This document shows positions 18,029-27,092 of a stretch of DNA of 64,000 nt, piece after piece (the stretch's first letter is position 1; the number at the start of each line of letters is the position of its first letter). The stretch is from the NCBI GenBank assembly GCA_905181625.1, contig CAJIYJ010000006.1:1-64000 (forward strand). The letters run 5' to 3'. The DNA comes from an uncultured Flavobacteriaceae bacterium. Lineage in GTDB: Bacteria > Bacteroidota > Bacteroidia > Flavobacteriales > Flavobacteriaceae. Made by a program: the position numbers and the translations under genes. The notes under the pieces are model-generated. The model ran no database searches. It was not told the DNA's origin and worked only from the letters and a program-made list of their open reading frames with translations.

Positions 18029-18250
18029 ATATTACTCTTTTCAAAAATTATTTTATATTTAAAATCAAAAATAAACAATGGAGGAGAGGCATTAACTGCT
18101 TACGCAAAAATTCAATATATGTCTATGAGTAATTTGGAAAGGAATATTATTTCTGAAGCTTTGCTTAAATATTGTGAACTAGATACTCTTGCAATGGTTA
18201 TGATTTATGAATTTTTTGCTCATAATCTTAAAATTCATAAATTTAAATAA
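18029..18250 (+). pseudogene. Decayed 3' end of a DUF2779-family gene
   Basis: The open frame ending at the TAA at 18250 reads NNGGEALTAYAKIQYMSMSN, then a helix and ALLKYCELDTLAMVMIYEFF. This matches the extreme C-terminus of DUF2779 proteins, where an ALLKYCELDTLAMVMIYE-like signature is strongly conserved. A stop at 18026 and the lack of any similar upstream sequence (the tRNA and its terminator lie there) show that only about 60 C-terminal codons remain of a protein that is normally several hundred residues. It has no start signal. The family function is not established; a relation to restriction or defence-linked nucleases has been suggested. The family match is from memory. Confidence 0.6.
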
Positions 18251-18257
18251 GATAAAA

Positions 18258-19178
18258 TTAATTCAATTTAAATGTTGTAACAACAATTCCATGATCGGAT
18301 GGGTAAATAATTTTTTTATTATTTATAATTATTGGTTCATTAAAAAAAGCATTGTAAGATTTTGATTTAATAGATTTAATAGACTTTCCTTTGTAAAAAA
18401 TATAATCAATTCTGTGAGAATCTTTCCTCCCTTTTTGATTCCATGTGATACCAGGATGAGTTTTTGGATTAGGGTTTTCTTTTCTGTAGGAGTCAATCAG
18501 CCCTAAGTCTTCTAAAATTTTAGTTGCACCCCATGGAACAATCAAGTTGTTATGAACTTTTTTTGTTTTTTTAGTCCAGTCTAAATTTGATAATGAGTTC
18601 ATATCTCCTCCGAAAATCATTGGAATGGAGTCTGTTTCCTGTAAATATTTTTTTAGATAAGGAAGAACTTTTTCCAACATTTCAAATCTTGCTCCACTTT
18701 GTTCCCATTCTAATAATTCTTCAACTGTTTTTCCCATTTTTTCAGGCTCATTATCCCAAGGTAAATAATGAAACCAATTTGAAAAGAAACGTATAGTCTT
18801 TCCGTTTATAGGAATTTCAATTCCACCCAAATAAAACGGATGTTTTGTATCTATTCTTTTTCCAAAAGGATACCTTGAATAAATAGATAAATTGACTGAT
18901 TTATCATTAAGTGGAGTTTTTTTAGATGCAATCAGGTGAAAATTATATTTTAAAAAATCCGCAATAAATGGACCAGAACCATATGTTTCTACCATTAAAA
19001 TTATATCTGGATTTATTTCCTTAATTATTTTAGCAACGTTTTCAGACCCATTTTCAATATCATTTCCACCGTGTAAAATATTCCAAGCCATTACTTTAAA
19101 TGTGTTTTTTTGGGCATGAATTGGAAAATTTATAAAAAATAAAATCCCAAAAAATAAAATCAGTTTAGATCGTATCAT
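18258..19178 (-). CDS. Exported endonuclease/exonuclease/phosphatase (EEP) family protein
   Basis: This 306-residue metal-dependent phosphodiesterase of the EEP (DNase I/sphingomyelinase/inositol phosphatase) fold has an N-terminal Sec signal (ILFFGILFFINFPIHAQ). The active-site motifs are MAWNILHGG, ILMVETYG (catalytic Glu), FGGDMNS (Asp/Asn), RIDYIFYKG and the C-terminal SDHGIVVTT His. The substrate could be nucleic acid, a phospholipid headgroup or another phosphodiester; the short NILHGG style is typical of the secreted Bacteroidota members. It stands alone between the DUF2779 remnant and the candidate small RNA. Confidence 0.8.
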   Translation of the reverse strand: MIRSKLILFFGILFFINFPIHAQKNTFKVMAWNILHGGNDIENGSENVAKIIKEINPDIILMVETYGSGPFIADFLKYNFHLIASKKTPLNDKSVNLSIYSRYPFGKRIDTKHPFYLGGIEIPINGKTIRFFSNWFHYLPWDNEPEKMGKTVEELLEWEQSGARFEMLEKVLPYLKKYLQETDSIPMIFGGDMNSLSNLDWTKKTKKVHNNLIVPWGATKILEDLGLIDSYRKENPNPKTHPGITWNQKGRKDSHRIDYIFYKGKSIKSIKSKSYNAFFNEPIIINNKKIIYPSDHGIVVTTFKLN

Positions 19179-19255
19179 GAAAATGGTTTTAACACTTCAA
19201 ATTATAAAAATTTTATTAAATCAGTTTGCTTTTAAATAGTTAACAAACAATAGTA

Positions 19256-19263
19256 TATATTTG
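19256..19263 (+). promoter_or_regulatory. -7 box of the candidate small RNA
   Basis: TATATTTG is a perfect TAnnTTTG box with a TTTA sequence 21 nt upstream as a weak -33 element. Transcription would start near 19269 and reach a terminator 70-75 nt later, with no open frame between. Confidence 0.55.
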
Positions 19264-19268
19264 CAACC

Positions 19269-19343
19269 GTTGTGTTACCTGCATAATGCAGGAGGTTTGT
19301 AGAAAACCGATGAAGAGCTTTCCTTTAAAGGGAAGCTTTTTTT
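19269..19343 (+). ncRNA. Candidate structured small RNA
   Basis: A short transcription unit of about 75 nt lies between two minus-strand genes. It has a perfect -7 box upstream, then three consecutive hairpins: CCTGCA-TAA-TGCAGG (19279-19293), GGTTT-GTAGA-AAACC (about 19294-19309), and a terminator hairpin AGCTTTCC/GGGAAGCT followed by seven T. There is no start codon and open frame of useful length. It may belong to a known flavobacterial RNA class such as the Flavo-1 motif of Rfam, but I cannot check that here. Confidence 0.6.
19316..19343 (+). terminator. Intrinsic terminator of the small RNA
   Basis: AGCTTTCC (19316-19323) pairs with GGGAAGCT (19330-19337) around the loop TTTAAA, with one G-U pair, followed by a run of T to 19343. 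Confidence 0.8.
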
Positions 19344-19353
19344 GTTTAAAAAA

Positions 19354-20817
19354 TTATTTTAAATTATCGGGATGACGATTGGAGTCTTTAGAAATTCTTG
19401 AAGCTAAGTTATCCGGAAGATTATCAGAGAATTCTGACAGATGATTTTTTAATTTTATTCTTAAATTTTTTACAATTTCAGAATGCTTGTTAGCTAGATT
19501 ATATGATTCTGAAATATCAGATTCAACATCATATAGCTCAGGACTTTTAAGCTTATAAGGCAAAGAATAATTTATTTTATCTAATTGCTTAATATGTAAT
19601 TTCCATTTCCCAACTCTAACAGCGTTTAAAGATGCCCTTGTCCAGTAATAAAATTCATTTCTTGGACTTTTTTCACCCTTAATAAGTACATTACTAAGAT
19701 CAAATCCATCCAATTTTCTATCATTAGGAATTTTGGTATCTGATAATGATGCAAAAGTATTAATGACATCTAATGTTGACCCTAATTCTGAAACAACTTT
19801 TGGCTTTATATTTCCAGGTCCCCAAAAAATAGCAGGAACTCTTTGACCTCCTTCAAAAGTAGTTCCTTTACCTGCTTTTAATGGGCCTGCAGATCCTCCA
19901 TGTGTTTTGAAAGATAGCCATGGCCCATTATCAGAAGTAAACAATACAATTGTATTGCCATCAATATTTAAATCTTTTAGAGTTTGAATAATTTTTCCAA
20001 CACTCCAATCTATTTCCTCAATTACATCTCCATATAACCCTCTTTTAGAAGTGCCTATTGTTTTTGGATCAGCAAAAAGTGGGACATGAGGAAGAGAATG
20101 AGCTAAATACAAAAAAAAGGGATCTTTATTTTTTTCTTTAATAAAATCAATTGCTTTTTCAGTATATCTTTTAGTGATAGTAAACTGATCAACAGGCCTC
20201 TCAATTTCTTTATAATTTTCTATTAAAGGAACGTTATAATTCATTGGATTTGCAATCCAATTAGGGTCTTCAGAAAATTTTCTGTAGTTAGGAGAATCTT
20301 TGATTAAATTCATATCATTCGAGTAAGGAATACCATAATAATAATCAAACCCATGATTTCCTGGTAAAAACTCTTTTAAGTGGCCTAGATGCCATTTGCC
20401 AATCATAGCAGTTCTATAGTTTTTTTGCTTTAAAACCTCTGCTATTGTAATCTCAGAATTAGGCAACCCTTTATTAGAATCCGGAAACAGTACTGCTCTT
20501 TTTTTTGAAGTCATACCATTTCTTATAGGATACCTTCCAGTTAAAAGTCCAGCTCTACTTGGTGTGCATACTGGATCAGCAACGTAAAATTGAGTCCATT
20601 TTTGACCTTCGCTTGCCATTTTGTCTAAGTGAGGAGTTTTTATTGTTGGATTTCCATAGCAACCTAAATCACCATAGCCTAAATCATCAGCAAAGATTAT
20701 TATAAAATTAGGGAGATTTTGTTTTTTTGTAACAAAAGAATTTAAAGACATTATTGAAAATACTGAAATAAAAAAAGTAAAACCAAACTTGTAATATTTC
20801 AAAAAATGAATTTTCAT
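19354..20817 (-). CDS. Exported type I sulfatase (S1 family)
   Basis: This 487-residue sulfatase has an N-terminal signal or anchor segment and the metal site IIFADDLGYGDLG. The formylglycine motif is CTPSR (Cys84), followed by TGRYPIRNG. Further active-site residues lie in GKWHLGH, LYLAHSLPHVPL and FTSDNGPW. The Cys-type motif needs conversion to formylglycine, which the FGE at 41969-42988 could supply. It should remove sulfate from a sugar in the periplasm or at the cell surface. It is divergent from the GH20/GH109 series, so the two probably respond to the same glycan. The position of sulfate attacked cannot be read from sequence. Confidence 0.9.
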   Translation of the reverse strand: MKIHFLKYYKFGFTFFISVFSIMSLNSFVTKKQNLPNFIIIFADDLGYGDLGCYGNPTIKTPHLDKMASEGQKWTQFYVADPVCTPSRAGLLTGRYPIRNGMTSKKRAVLFPDSNKGLPNSEITIAEVLKQKNYRTAMIGKWHLGHLKEFLPGNHGFDYYYGIPYSNDMNLIKDSPNYRKFSEDPNWIANPMNYNVPLIENYKEIERPVDQFTITKRYTEKAIDFIKEKNKDPFFLYLAHSLPHVPLFADPKTIGTSKRGLYGDVIEEIDWSVGKIIQTLKDLNIDGNTIVLFTSDNGPWLSFKTHGGSAGPLKAGKGTTFEGGQRVPAIFWGPGNIKPKVVSELGSTLDVINTFASLSDTKIPNDRKLDGFDLSNVLIKGEKSPRNEFYYWTRASLNAVRVGKWKLHIKQLDKINYSLPYKLKSPELYDVESDISESYNLANKHSEIVKNLRIKLKNHLSEFSDNLPDNLASRISKDSNRHPDNLK

Positions 20818-20904
20818 ATTCTATTAAAATAATGCCGTAAGATAAAAGTAATGTTTTAAAATAATAATCTATTGGTCACCAAATATTTTTATTAAATTAG
20901 AGAT

Positions 20905-22973
20905 ATGAGACTAGTATTGATTACTTTAATTTCTATATTATTTATTAATTGTTTTAGTAATAAAGAGGTTTTAAAGAATTTCAAATTATTACCTTCTGTT
21001 CAAGAAATAAAGTATAATAATGGCTTGTCAGATTTAAATTTTAAGAATATTAAGTTTGCTTATTCTGACAATAATATTAAGCTTCCAATTAGATATGATT
21101 TCACTAAGAATATTCAAATTAATAATTTAAGTGAGTCTACTATAAATTATTCTATAGATCCAAATTTAAATGTAATCAAGGAGGGATATAAATTAAATAT
21201 TTATAAAAATAAAATATCCATTATTGCTAAAGATGAAAAAGGATTATTTTATGCATTTATTACTTTAGATCAGTTAATAGAAGATAGTAAAGATCAAAAT
21301 ATAAATCTTCCATTAGTTAGTATTAAAGACTTTCCATTGCTAAAATTTCGCCCAATCCATTTAGATATAAAGCATCATATGGAAAAGAAATCTTATTATT
21401 ATGATTTAATTGATGATTTAGCTAAACAGAAAATAAATGGAATTATTGTTGAGTTTGAAGACAAGTTAAAGTATGAGTTAAGGCCAGAAATAGGATCTTC
21501 AGATGCATTATCAATTGATTGGTGGGTAGAACTTAGTGAATATTCTAAAAGAAGAAATATAACTATTAACCCTCTAGTTCAAGGATTAGGACATGCCTCT
21601 TTTATTTTAAAACATGATGTTAATAAACATTTAAGGGATGTCTCTACAAGTGATTGGGCTTTCAATCCATTAAATCCTAAGACATATGAACTTCAGTTTG
21701 AGTTGTATTTAGATGCTATAAAGGCAACTCCATATAGCAAATATCTTCATGTTGGAGGTGATGAAGTTCATTTAGTTGAAAGAGATGGAAAAAGCCAATT
21801 AGAACTAAATTTAATTTGGCTTAATAAAGTTTGTGAATTTGCTGAAAAACATAATAAAATTCCCATTTTTTGGGATGATATGCCTTTAAAACATGCGGGA
21901 GTATACAATCCTATGTTTAATGATAAAATAAGTAAAAAAGAGGTAGATGATATTTGGGAAGAAAACGAAGTAAGTTTAATGAAATTCATTGAGAAATTTC
22001 CAAAAAATGCAATTTATATGAGATGGAATTATCAAAAATCTAATACATATGGAAATCAAAAAGCCATGGATTGGTATACTAAAAATGGACTAAATGTTAT
22101 GGGAGCTACAGCTGGACAAACTAGATGGACATTAATGCCTCAAAATCAAAGTAACATTTCACAGATTAAGTCATTTGCTGTAAACTCTATTGAAAAGAAC
22201 TTAGAGGGTTTGCTTTTAACTCTTTGGGATGACGATTCTCCCCATTTTGAATTATATAAAAGAGGGATAGCTGCTTTTGGACAATTCGCTTGGTCTGGAA
22301 ATAAAACAACTATTGAAGAATTTAAAACAATTTATAGGCATAGGATATTTGGATATGAATTTTCAAATCTTGAGTATTCATTTATAGATAAATTAGAAAA
22401 GCCGGTAGGTTTATGGCTTAATATGTTACTTTCAAAAGAAGGGTTGGAGGCCTGGGCTTTCTAAAAAGGAAAACCCTATTGAAACAGATATTATTGATTT
22501 GCCAGATTTGAATAATAAAGGAGATTTGGTCAATAGAATATTCAATAAAAATAGAAAATGCCAATGAATCATTATTAATAAGTAAAGAAGTGGAAGAAAC
22601 AATTAATAATCTTTTAAATAATAATTCAAAAAATAAATACACACTTGCAATTTATAATCAAGTTAATGAGTTGGTAAAATTTTCAGCAAAAGCTATATTG
22701 ATTTTAGAAAAGTTAGATATTTCTCAGGGTTTAGATCAAAAAAAATCTTTGGAAGAAATTAAAAGTCTTCAAAATAAATTTGATTCATTAAGAATTAATT
22801 TTGAAAAAATATATTCTAAAACTAGGATTCTGAATAAACCAGAAGATTATATTTTAGATCAAGATCATCACAGTCACCCTGCTAATCAAACAATAAATTT
22901 TGATTGGCAATTTTTATCAGAAATACTTTTTTTAAAAAAATTAAAAAACTTGGATCATTATGAAAAATTATAA
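20905..22973 (+). pseudogene. GH20 beta-N-acetylhexosaminidase interrupted by two 1-nt frameshifts
   Basis: The intact 5' part (519 codons to a TAA at 22464) has a lipoprotein signal (LFINC), the GH20b N-terminal domain and the GH20 barrel with the catalytic Asp286-Glu287 in HVGGDEVHL. Coding similarity continues after the stop. Removing one G in the GGG run at 22441-22443 gives ...KEGWRPGLSKKENPIE..., and removing one T in TTT at 22525-22527 gives ...KGDWSIEYSIKIENANES..., joining the frame that runs to 22973. The repaired protein has 688 residues, and its 3' end overlaps the GH109 start by 14 nt, as in a normal operon. Both lesions are single extra bases in homopolymer runs, so either recent decay or assembly error is possible. 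It would cleave terminal GlcNAc or GalNAc. Confidence 0.85.
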
Positions 22974-24357
22974 CAGAAGAACGTTTATAAAAACAACAAC
23001 AATGTCTGCAGCTGCTTTAACGGCAGCAAGTACTTTAGCTAGTTGTTCTGACAATAATATTGAGCCTATTTCAAAAGGTAAATACATGGGTGGGTTTTCA
23101 GCCCCTAAGTTAGATTCAGTTAGAATAGCATTTATTGGATTAGGAGCTAGAGGAAGCGGTCATTTACGTTCTTTAGCTAGCTTAGAAGGTGTAGAAATAG
23201 TTGCGATTAGTGACTTATACGAAGATTCTTGTAAAAAAAGCTCAAAAGTTGCTAGTGAAATAGGAAAAGGTGAACGCCATAATAATATAGCGCAATATTG
23301 GGGAGAGGAAAATAAGTGGAAGTTGATGCTAGAAGAAATAAAGCCGGATGCAGTTTTTATATCAACTAATTGGAACAATCATGCCCCAATGGCTATTAAA
23401 TCCATGGAAAGCGGTGCCCATGCTTTTGTTGAAGTTCCTATAGCTGTTAGTTTGAAAGAAATGTGGGAAATTGTTAACACATCTGAAAAAACTCGAAAGC
23501 ACTGTATGATGATGGAAAACGTGAATTATGGCCGGGATGAATTGATGTACCTAAATATGTGCAGAAAAGGAGTTATTGGTGAACTTATTCATGCTGAAGC
23601 AGCCTATATTCATGAACTAAGATTTCAAATGTCACAAGAAGAAAGAGGGACTGGCTCTTGGAGAACAACCCATTATGCTACTGGGAATGGAAATTTGTAT
23701 CCAACTCATGGACTTGGTCCAGTAGCACAGTATATGAATTTAGGAAGGACTGATGATTCATTTAAAAGCATTGTTTCTTACTCCTCACCAGGGAGAGGAA
23801 GAGAATTATATGCGAAAAAAAATTATTCTTTGGATCATAAATGGAATAAATTAAACTATTTAAATGGAGATATAAACACCTCCATAATAAAAACTGATAT
23901 AGGTAGGACAGTTATGGTTCAATGGGACGAGACAAGCCCAAGACCCTATACTCGTCATAATCTTATTCAAGGAACAAAAGGAACATTAGCTGGCTTCCCA
24001 ACAAGAGTAGCATTAGAAGGTGGTTTTGAAGGAGCTTCTAAAGATCATCACTCATGGATTCAAGGTGATAAATTAGAAATGTTATATGAAAAATATGATC
24101 ACCCTTTATATAAAAGACTAAATCAAGAAACGAAAAACAGTGGTCATGGAGGAATGGATGGGATTATGAGATATAGAATAATTGAGTGTTTAAAAAATGG
24201 CTTAGCTTTAGATCAAAATGTATATGAAGGGTGCTTTTGGAGTGCAGTCACTCCATTAAGTGGGGAATCAATATTAGAGGGAGGAATGCCTCAACAATTT
24301 CCAGATTTTACAAGAGGAAACTGGACAAAAACAAAACCTCTTCAAATTATAACTTAA
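22960..24357 (+). CDS. GH109-type Gfo/Idh/MocA protein (probable alpha-N-acetylgalactosaminidase)
   Basis: This 465-residue NAD-dependent enzyme has a twin-arginine N-terminus (NRRTFIK) that also carries a lipobox (LASC), so it is exported folded and perhaps lipid-anchored. The NAD site is GLGARGSGH. Family hallmarks fit GH109: AFVEVPIAV where ordinary oxidoreductases have EKP, then ENVNYGRDELMYLNM, GELIHAEAAYIHELR, NLYPTHGLGPVAQYM and RPYTRHNLIQGTKG. GH109 enzymes cleave alpha-GalNAc through a transient C3 oxidation with tightly bound NAD. It overlaps the broken GH20 gene and precedes DUF1080, forming a three-gene amino-sugar unit. Specificity for GalNAc is inferred from the family. Confidence 0.8.
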   Translation: MKNYNRRTFIKTTTMSAAALTAASTLASCSDNNIEPISKGKYMGGFSAPKLDSVRIAFIGLGARGSGHLRSLASLEGVEIVAISDLYEDSCKKSSKVASEIGKGERHNNIAQYWGEENKWKLMLEEIKPDAVFISTNWNNHAPMAIKSMESGAHAFVEVPIAVSLKEMWEIVNTSEKTRKHCMMMENVNYGRDELMYLNMCRKGVIGELIHAEAAYIHELRFQMSQEERGTGSWRTTHYATGNGNLYPTHGLGPVAQYMNLGRTDDSFKSIVSYSSPGRGRELYAKKNYSLDHKWNKLNYLNGDINTSIIKTDIGRTVMVQWDETSPRPYTRHNLIQGTKGTLAGFPTRVALEGGFEGASKDHHSWIQGDKLEMLYEKYDHPLYKRLNQETKNSGHGGMDGIMRYRIIECLKNGLALDQNVYEGCFWSAVTPLSGESILEGGMPQQFPDFTRGNWTKTKPLQIIT

Positions 24358-24366
24358 ATTTATTTT

Positions 24367-25134
24367 ATGAAAAAAAAAATATTACTTTTTGCAACTATAC
24401 TAATAGCGGGATATGTTATTATTGTATTTGGATCTCAATCTTCAAATTCTGAAAACGAATGGATAAGCCTATTCGATGGTGAAACTATGGATGGGTGGCG
24501 TGGATATAATTCTCAATTAATGCCTCCTGGGTGGACAGCTAAAGATGGAATGTTAATGTTTGACACAGAACTTGAACTCGAACAAAATTATAAAGGAGGA
24601 AAAGATATTATTTACGGAAAAGAAGAATTTGATAATTTTGAATTTTATGTCGAATGGAAAATTCCAGTAGGAGGTAATAGCGGTATTTTTTATCATATAA
24701 AAGAAGGGTATGGAGGGCCACCTGAAATGTCTCCTGAATACCAATTAATTGATGATATAAATTATGCTGAAATCCATGATTTAAAATCATACAACGAACA
24801 GTTTGGATCTGTTGAGCCTGAAAAACTTCAGGATTGGCAACAAACTGCTGCTGACTATGCAATGCATACTGCAGAACCAACAAAAAAATCATTAAACCCT
24901 GCGGGTGAGTGGAATTCTGCAAAAATTATTTTTACTAAGGAAAAAGTTGAACATTGGCTTAATGGTGAAAAAGTTCTCTCATTTGTTCCTTGGTCTGAAG
25001 AATGGTATGAAAAAAGAAACTCCGGAAAATGGAAAAATGCTCCTGATTATGGGAAGTTTTCTTCTGGTTTTATTGGTTTTCAAGATCATGGAAGTTCTTT
25101 GTGGTTTAAAAATATTAAAATAAGAAAATTGTGA
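24367..25134 (+). CDS. DUF1080 / 3-keto-disaccharide hydrolase family protein
   Basis: This 255-residue exported protein of the concanavalin-like DUF1080 (3keto-disac_hyd) family has an N-terminal membrane segment, then EWISLFDGETMDGWRGY, GNSGIFYHIKEG, PEYQLIDD and the C-terminal GFIGFQDHGSSLWFKNIKIRKL, all standard family positions. Members hydrolyse glycosidic bonds of sugars that have first been oxidised to 3-keto form by Gfo/Idh/MocA enzymes. Its position 9 nt after the GH109-type gene and close to three more oxidoreductases fits that role. The glycan itself is not determined. Confidence 0.85.
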   Translation: MKKKILLFATILIAGYVIIVFGSQSSNSENEWISLFDGETMDGWRGYNSQLMPPGWTAKDGMLMFDTELELEQNYKGGKDIIYGKEEFDNFEFYVEWKIPVGGNSGIFYHIKEGYGGPPEMSPEYQLIDDINYAEIHDLKSYNEQFGSVEPEKLQDWQQTAADYAMHTAEPTKKSLNPAGEWNSAKIIFTKEKVEHWLNGEKVLSFVPWSEEWYEKRNSGKWKNAPDYGKFSSGFIGFQDHGSSLWFKNIKIRKL

Positions 25135-25183
25135 TTTGTCCATATGTCACTGAATTAAGACTCTTTTAATTATATTTGAGTTA

Positions 25184-25545
25184 ATGAAAAGAAAAGAGAA
25201 GGTGTTTAGATATTGGATAGATATTTTGTTTAAAATTTTTCTATTCATTGCAGCTATAATAGCTTTGAAATTAGTTATGTTCCCTTAATTATTCCAAATG
25301 AACAAGCATTTAAAATAGGATTTTATGTTCTTATAATAGGTGTCTCTCCTTTATATATTTATTCTCATGGTTTTGACTTGGGTTATTTAAGGAAGGACTT
25401 CATTTGCCGTTTGGAATGATAGCCTACATTGCTTTTCCATATGCAATAATAATTTTTATCACTTTTGCGATTAAATATATTATATCTAAAATTAAAAAAG
25501 CCAATAAGCACTTAGAGTTACAATACTTATCGACTTTTAAAAAAC
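25184..25545 (+). pseudogene. Small membrane protein gene with two frameshifts
   Basis: Three consecutive hydrophobic frames, each continuing the last with a -1 shift, appear to be one broken gene. They are MKRKEKVFRYWIDILFKIF... (stop at 25288), then ...SYVPLIIPNEQAFKIGFYV... with a HGFDLGYLRK loop, then ...LPFGMIAYIAFPYAIIIF with a basic ISKIKKANKHLELQ tail. Repaired, it would be roughly 115-125 residues with three or four membrane segments. The family is not recognised. The third frame stays open into the antisense of the next gene, so the true end is uncertain. It could be a relic or reflect assembly errors. Confidence 0.45.
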
Positions 25546-25549
25546 AGAT

Positions 25550-26914
25550 CTATAAACTCCAACCTTTTCGGTATTCTTTATGTAATAAACTGTTTGCCTT
25601 TTCATTATTTGTAAATCTTAAATTTTTGGAGTCCCATAATAATTTTTCATTTTTACAACGAATAGCAATCATTCCAATTAGAGCCATTTCCGTAAGTGGC
25701 CCTCCATACTCAAATGAGGAACTAGCAGGACTACCATCTTTACAAGCCCTGATCCAATCTTTCTCATGTGAAGTATTAACTCTTGGAATATATGGTTTTG
25801 GCTGATTGTATTCTAACATTTTTTCCTCAGGAATAATCTTAACTCCGCTAGCACCATGAGAGTCATGAGTGATTTTACCATTATCTCCAATAAGCATTGC
25901 ACCACTTAAAGTAAATTTCTCGCCATTTGCAAATTCATCTGGAACAGGAGGTTGAATTCTTCCGTCTGACCATGTTAGCTTTAGTTCTGGATGGTTTCCT
26001 CTTTTTGGAAATTTCATTCTAACAATTGAAGCTGATGGATAAGTTTGTGACTCAATTTCTGGAATGTAATGAGTTGATGTCGCTTGAATTTCAGAAGGTG
26101 CACCAAGTTCTAATGCGTAAAATGCAGGGTCTAATATATGACAACCCATATCACCCATTGATCCAGTTCCAAAATCTATCCAAGCCCTCCATGTTAATGG
26201 ATGATAGTCTGGATGGTAATCTCTATATTTCGCAGGACCTAACCATAAATCCCAATCTAAGCCATCGGGAATTGGAGGTTTTTCTTCAGACTTAGCTTTA
26301 ACAGCAAAAGTGTCCCATGCATTTCCACCTATTGGTCGATCAGTCCAAGCATATAATTCTCTAACAGGACCAATAGCGCCATCGTCGACCCATTCTTTTA
26401 ATTTTCTTATTTCATCGGAAGACCTGCCTTGGTTACCCATTTGGGTTTGTACTTTATATTTTCTAGCAGCCTCTGTAATAACTCTTGCTTCATAAACGGT
26501 ATGAGTTAAAGGCTTTTGACAATAAACATGCTTACCCATTTTCATAGCCATCATTGTTATTACTGCATGATTATGGTCAGGGGTTGCTACAACAACTGCA
26601 TCTATATCTGTTTGATTTTCTAACATTATTCTAAAATCTTTATAGACTTTTGCTTTAGGATATTTATTAAAAGTAGGAATAGAGCTTTTATAATCTACAT
26701 CACAAAGAGCCACTATGTTTTCGCTTTCACATTGAGATAAATTTCCAGATCCCATTCCCCATTTTCTTACTCCTATTCCAGCAATATTTAATTTATCACT
26801 TGGAGAGGTATAACCTGTTCCACCTAAAACATGTCTAGGAACAATAAATATTGAAGGAATTACAATAGATTTTTTTAAAAACTTTCTTCTAGATTTATTA
26901 CTATTTGAGTTCAT
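25550..26914 (-). CDS. Tat-exported Gfo/Idh/MocA oxidoreductase
   Basis: This 454-residue NAD(P)-dependent sugar oxidoreductase has a twin-arginine signal (SRRKFLKK followed by a hydrophobic stretch). The nucleotide site is degenerate (GIGVRKWGMG), then come VVVATPDHNHA and the active-site CQKPLT, where the Lys is retained with Gln in place of the usual Glu. A C-terminal domain contains GTGSMGDMGCHILDPAFYALEL. It shares its subgroup with the enzyme at 29047 (the same CQKPLT and metal-site-like DMG.H motif). It probably oxidises or epimerises a glycoside at C3 in the periplasm. It is transcribed away from the GH2 gene and convergent with the decayed membrane gene. Confidence 0.85.
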   Translation of the reverse strand: MNSNSNKSRRKFLKKSIVIPSIFIVPRHVLGGTGYTSPSDKLNIAGIGVRKWGMGSGNLSQCESENIVALCDVDYKSSIPTFNKYPKAKVYKDFRIMLENQTDIDAVVVATPDHNHAVITMMAMKMGKHVYCQKPLTHTVYEARVITEAARKYKVQTQMGNQGRSSDEIRKLKEWVDDGAIGPVRELYAWTDRPIGGNAWDTFAVKAKSEEKPPIPDGLDWDLWLGPAKYRDYHPDYHPLTWRAWIDFGTGSMGDMGCHILDPAFYALELGAPSEIQATSTHYIPEIESQTYPSASIVRMKFPKRGNHPELKLTWSDGRIQPPVPDEFANGEKFTLSGAMLIGDNGKITHDSHGASGVKIIPEEKMLEYNQPKPYIPRVNTSHEKDWIRACKDGSPASSSFEYGGPLTEMALIGMIAIRCKNEKLLWDSKNLRFTNNEKANSLLHKEYRKGWSL

Positions 26915-27092
26915 TTATTAATGTTTTAAAAAAAGTTCAATTAAATTTAGCGGTAATTATCATTGTAAACAAACAATTATATTAAGAATGGAGTTATTTG
27001 AAAAAAAACTCTTATTCTAATTCGATTATTTATATCAATATTATTTTAACTTAGAATGATGTTCTAACATATGATTATGAAATAGTTAATAG

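Noticed and set aside
24553-24922. Minus-strand open frames in the DUF1080 gene
   Set aside because: They overlap a clear family member on the plus strand and show no domain of their own.
25404-25805. Separate 133-codon gene
   Set aside because: Its first third continues the frameshifted membrane gene and the rest is antisense to the oxidoreductase coding region.
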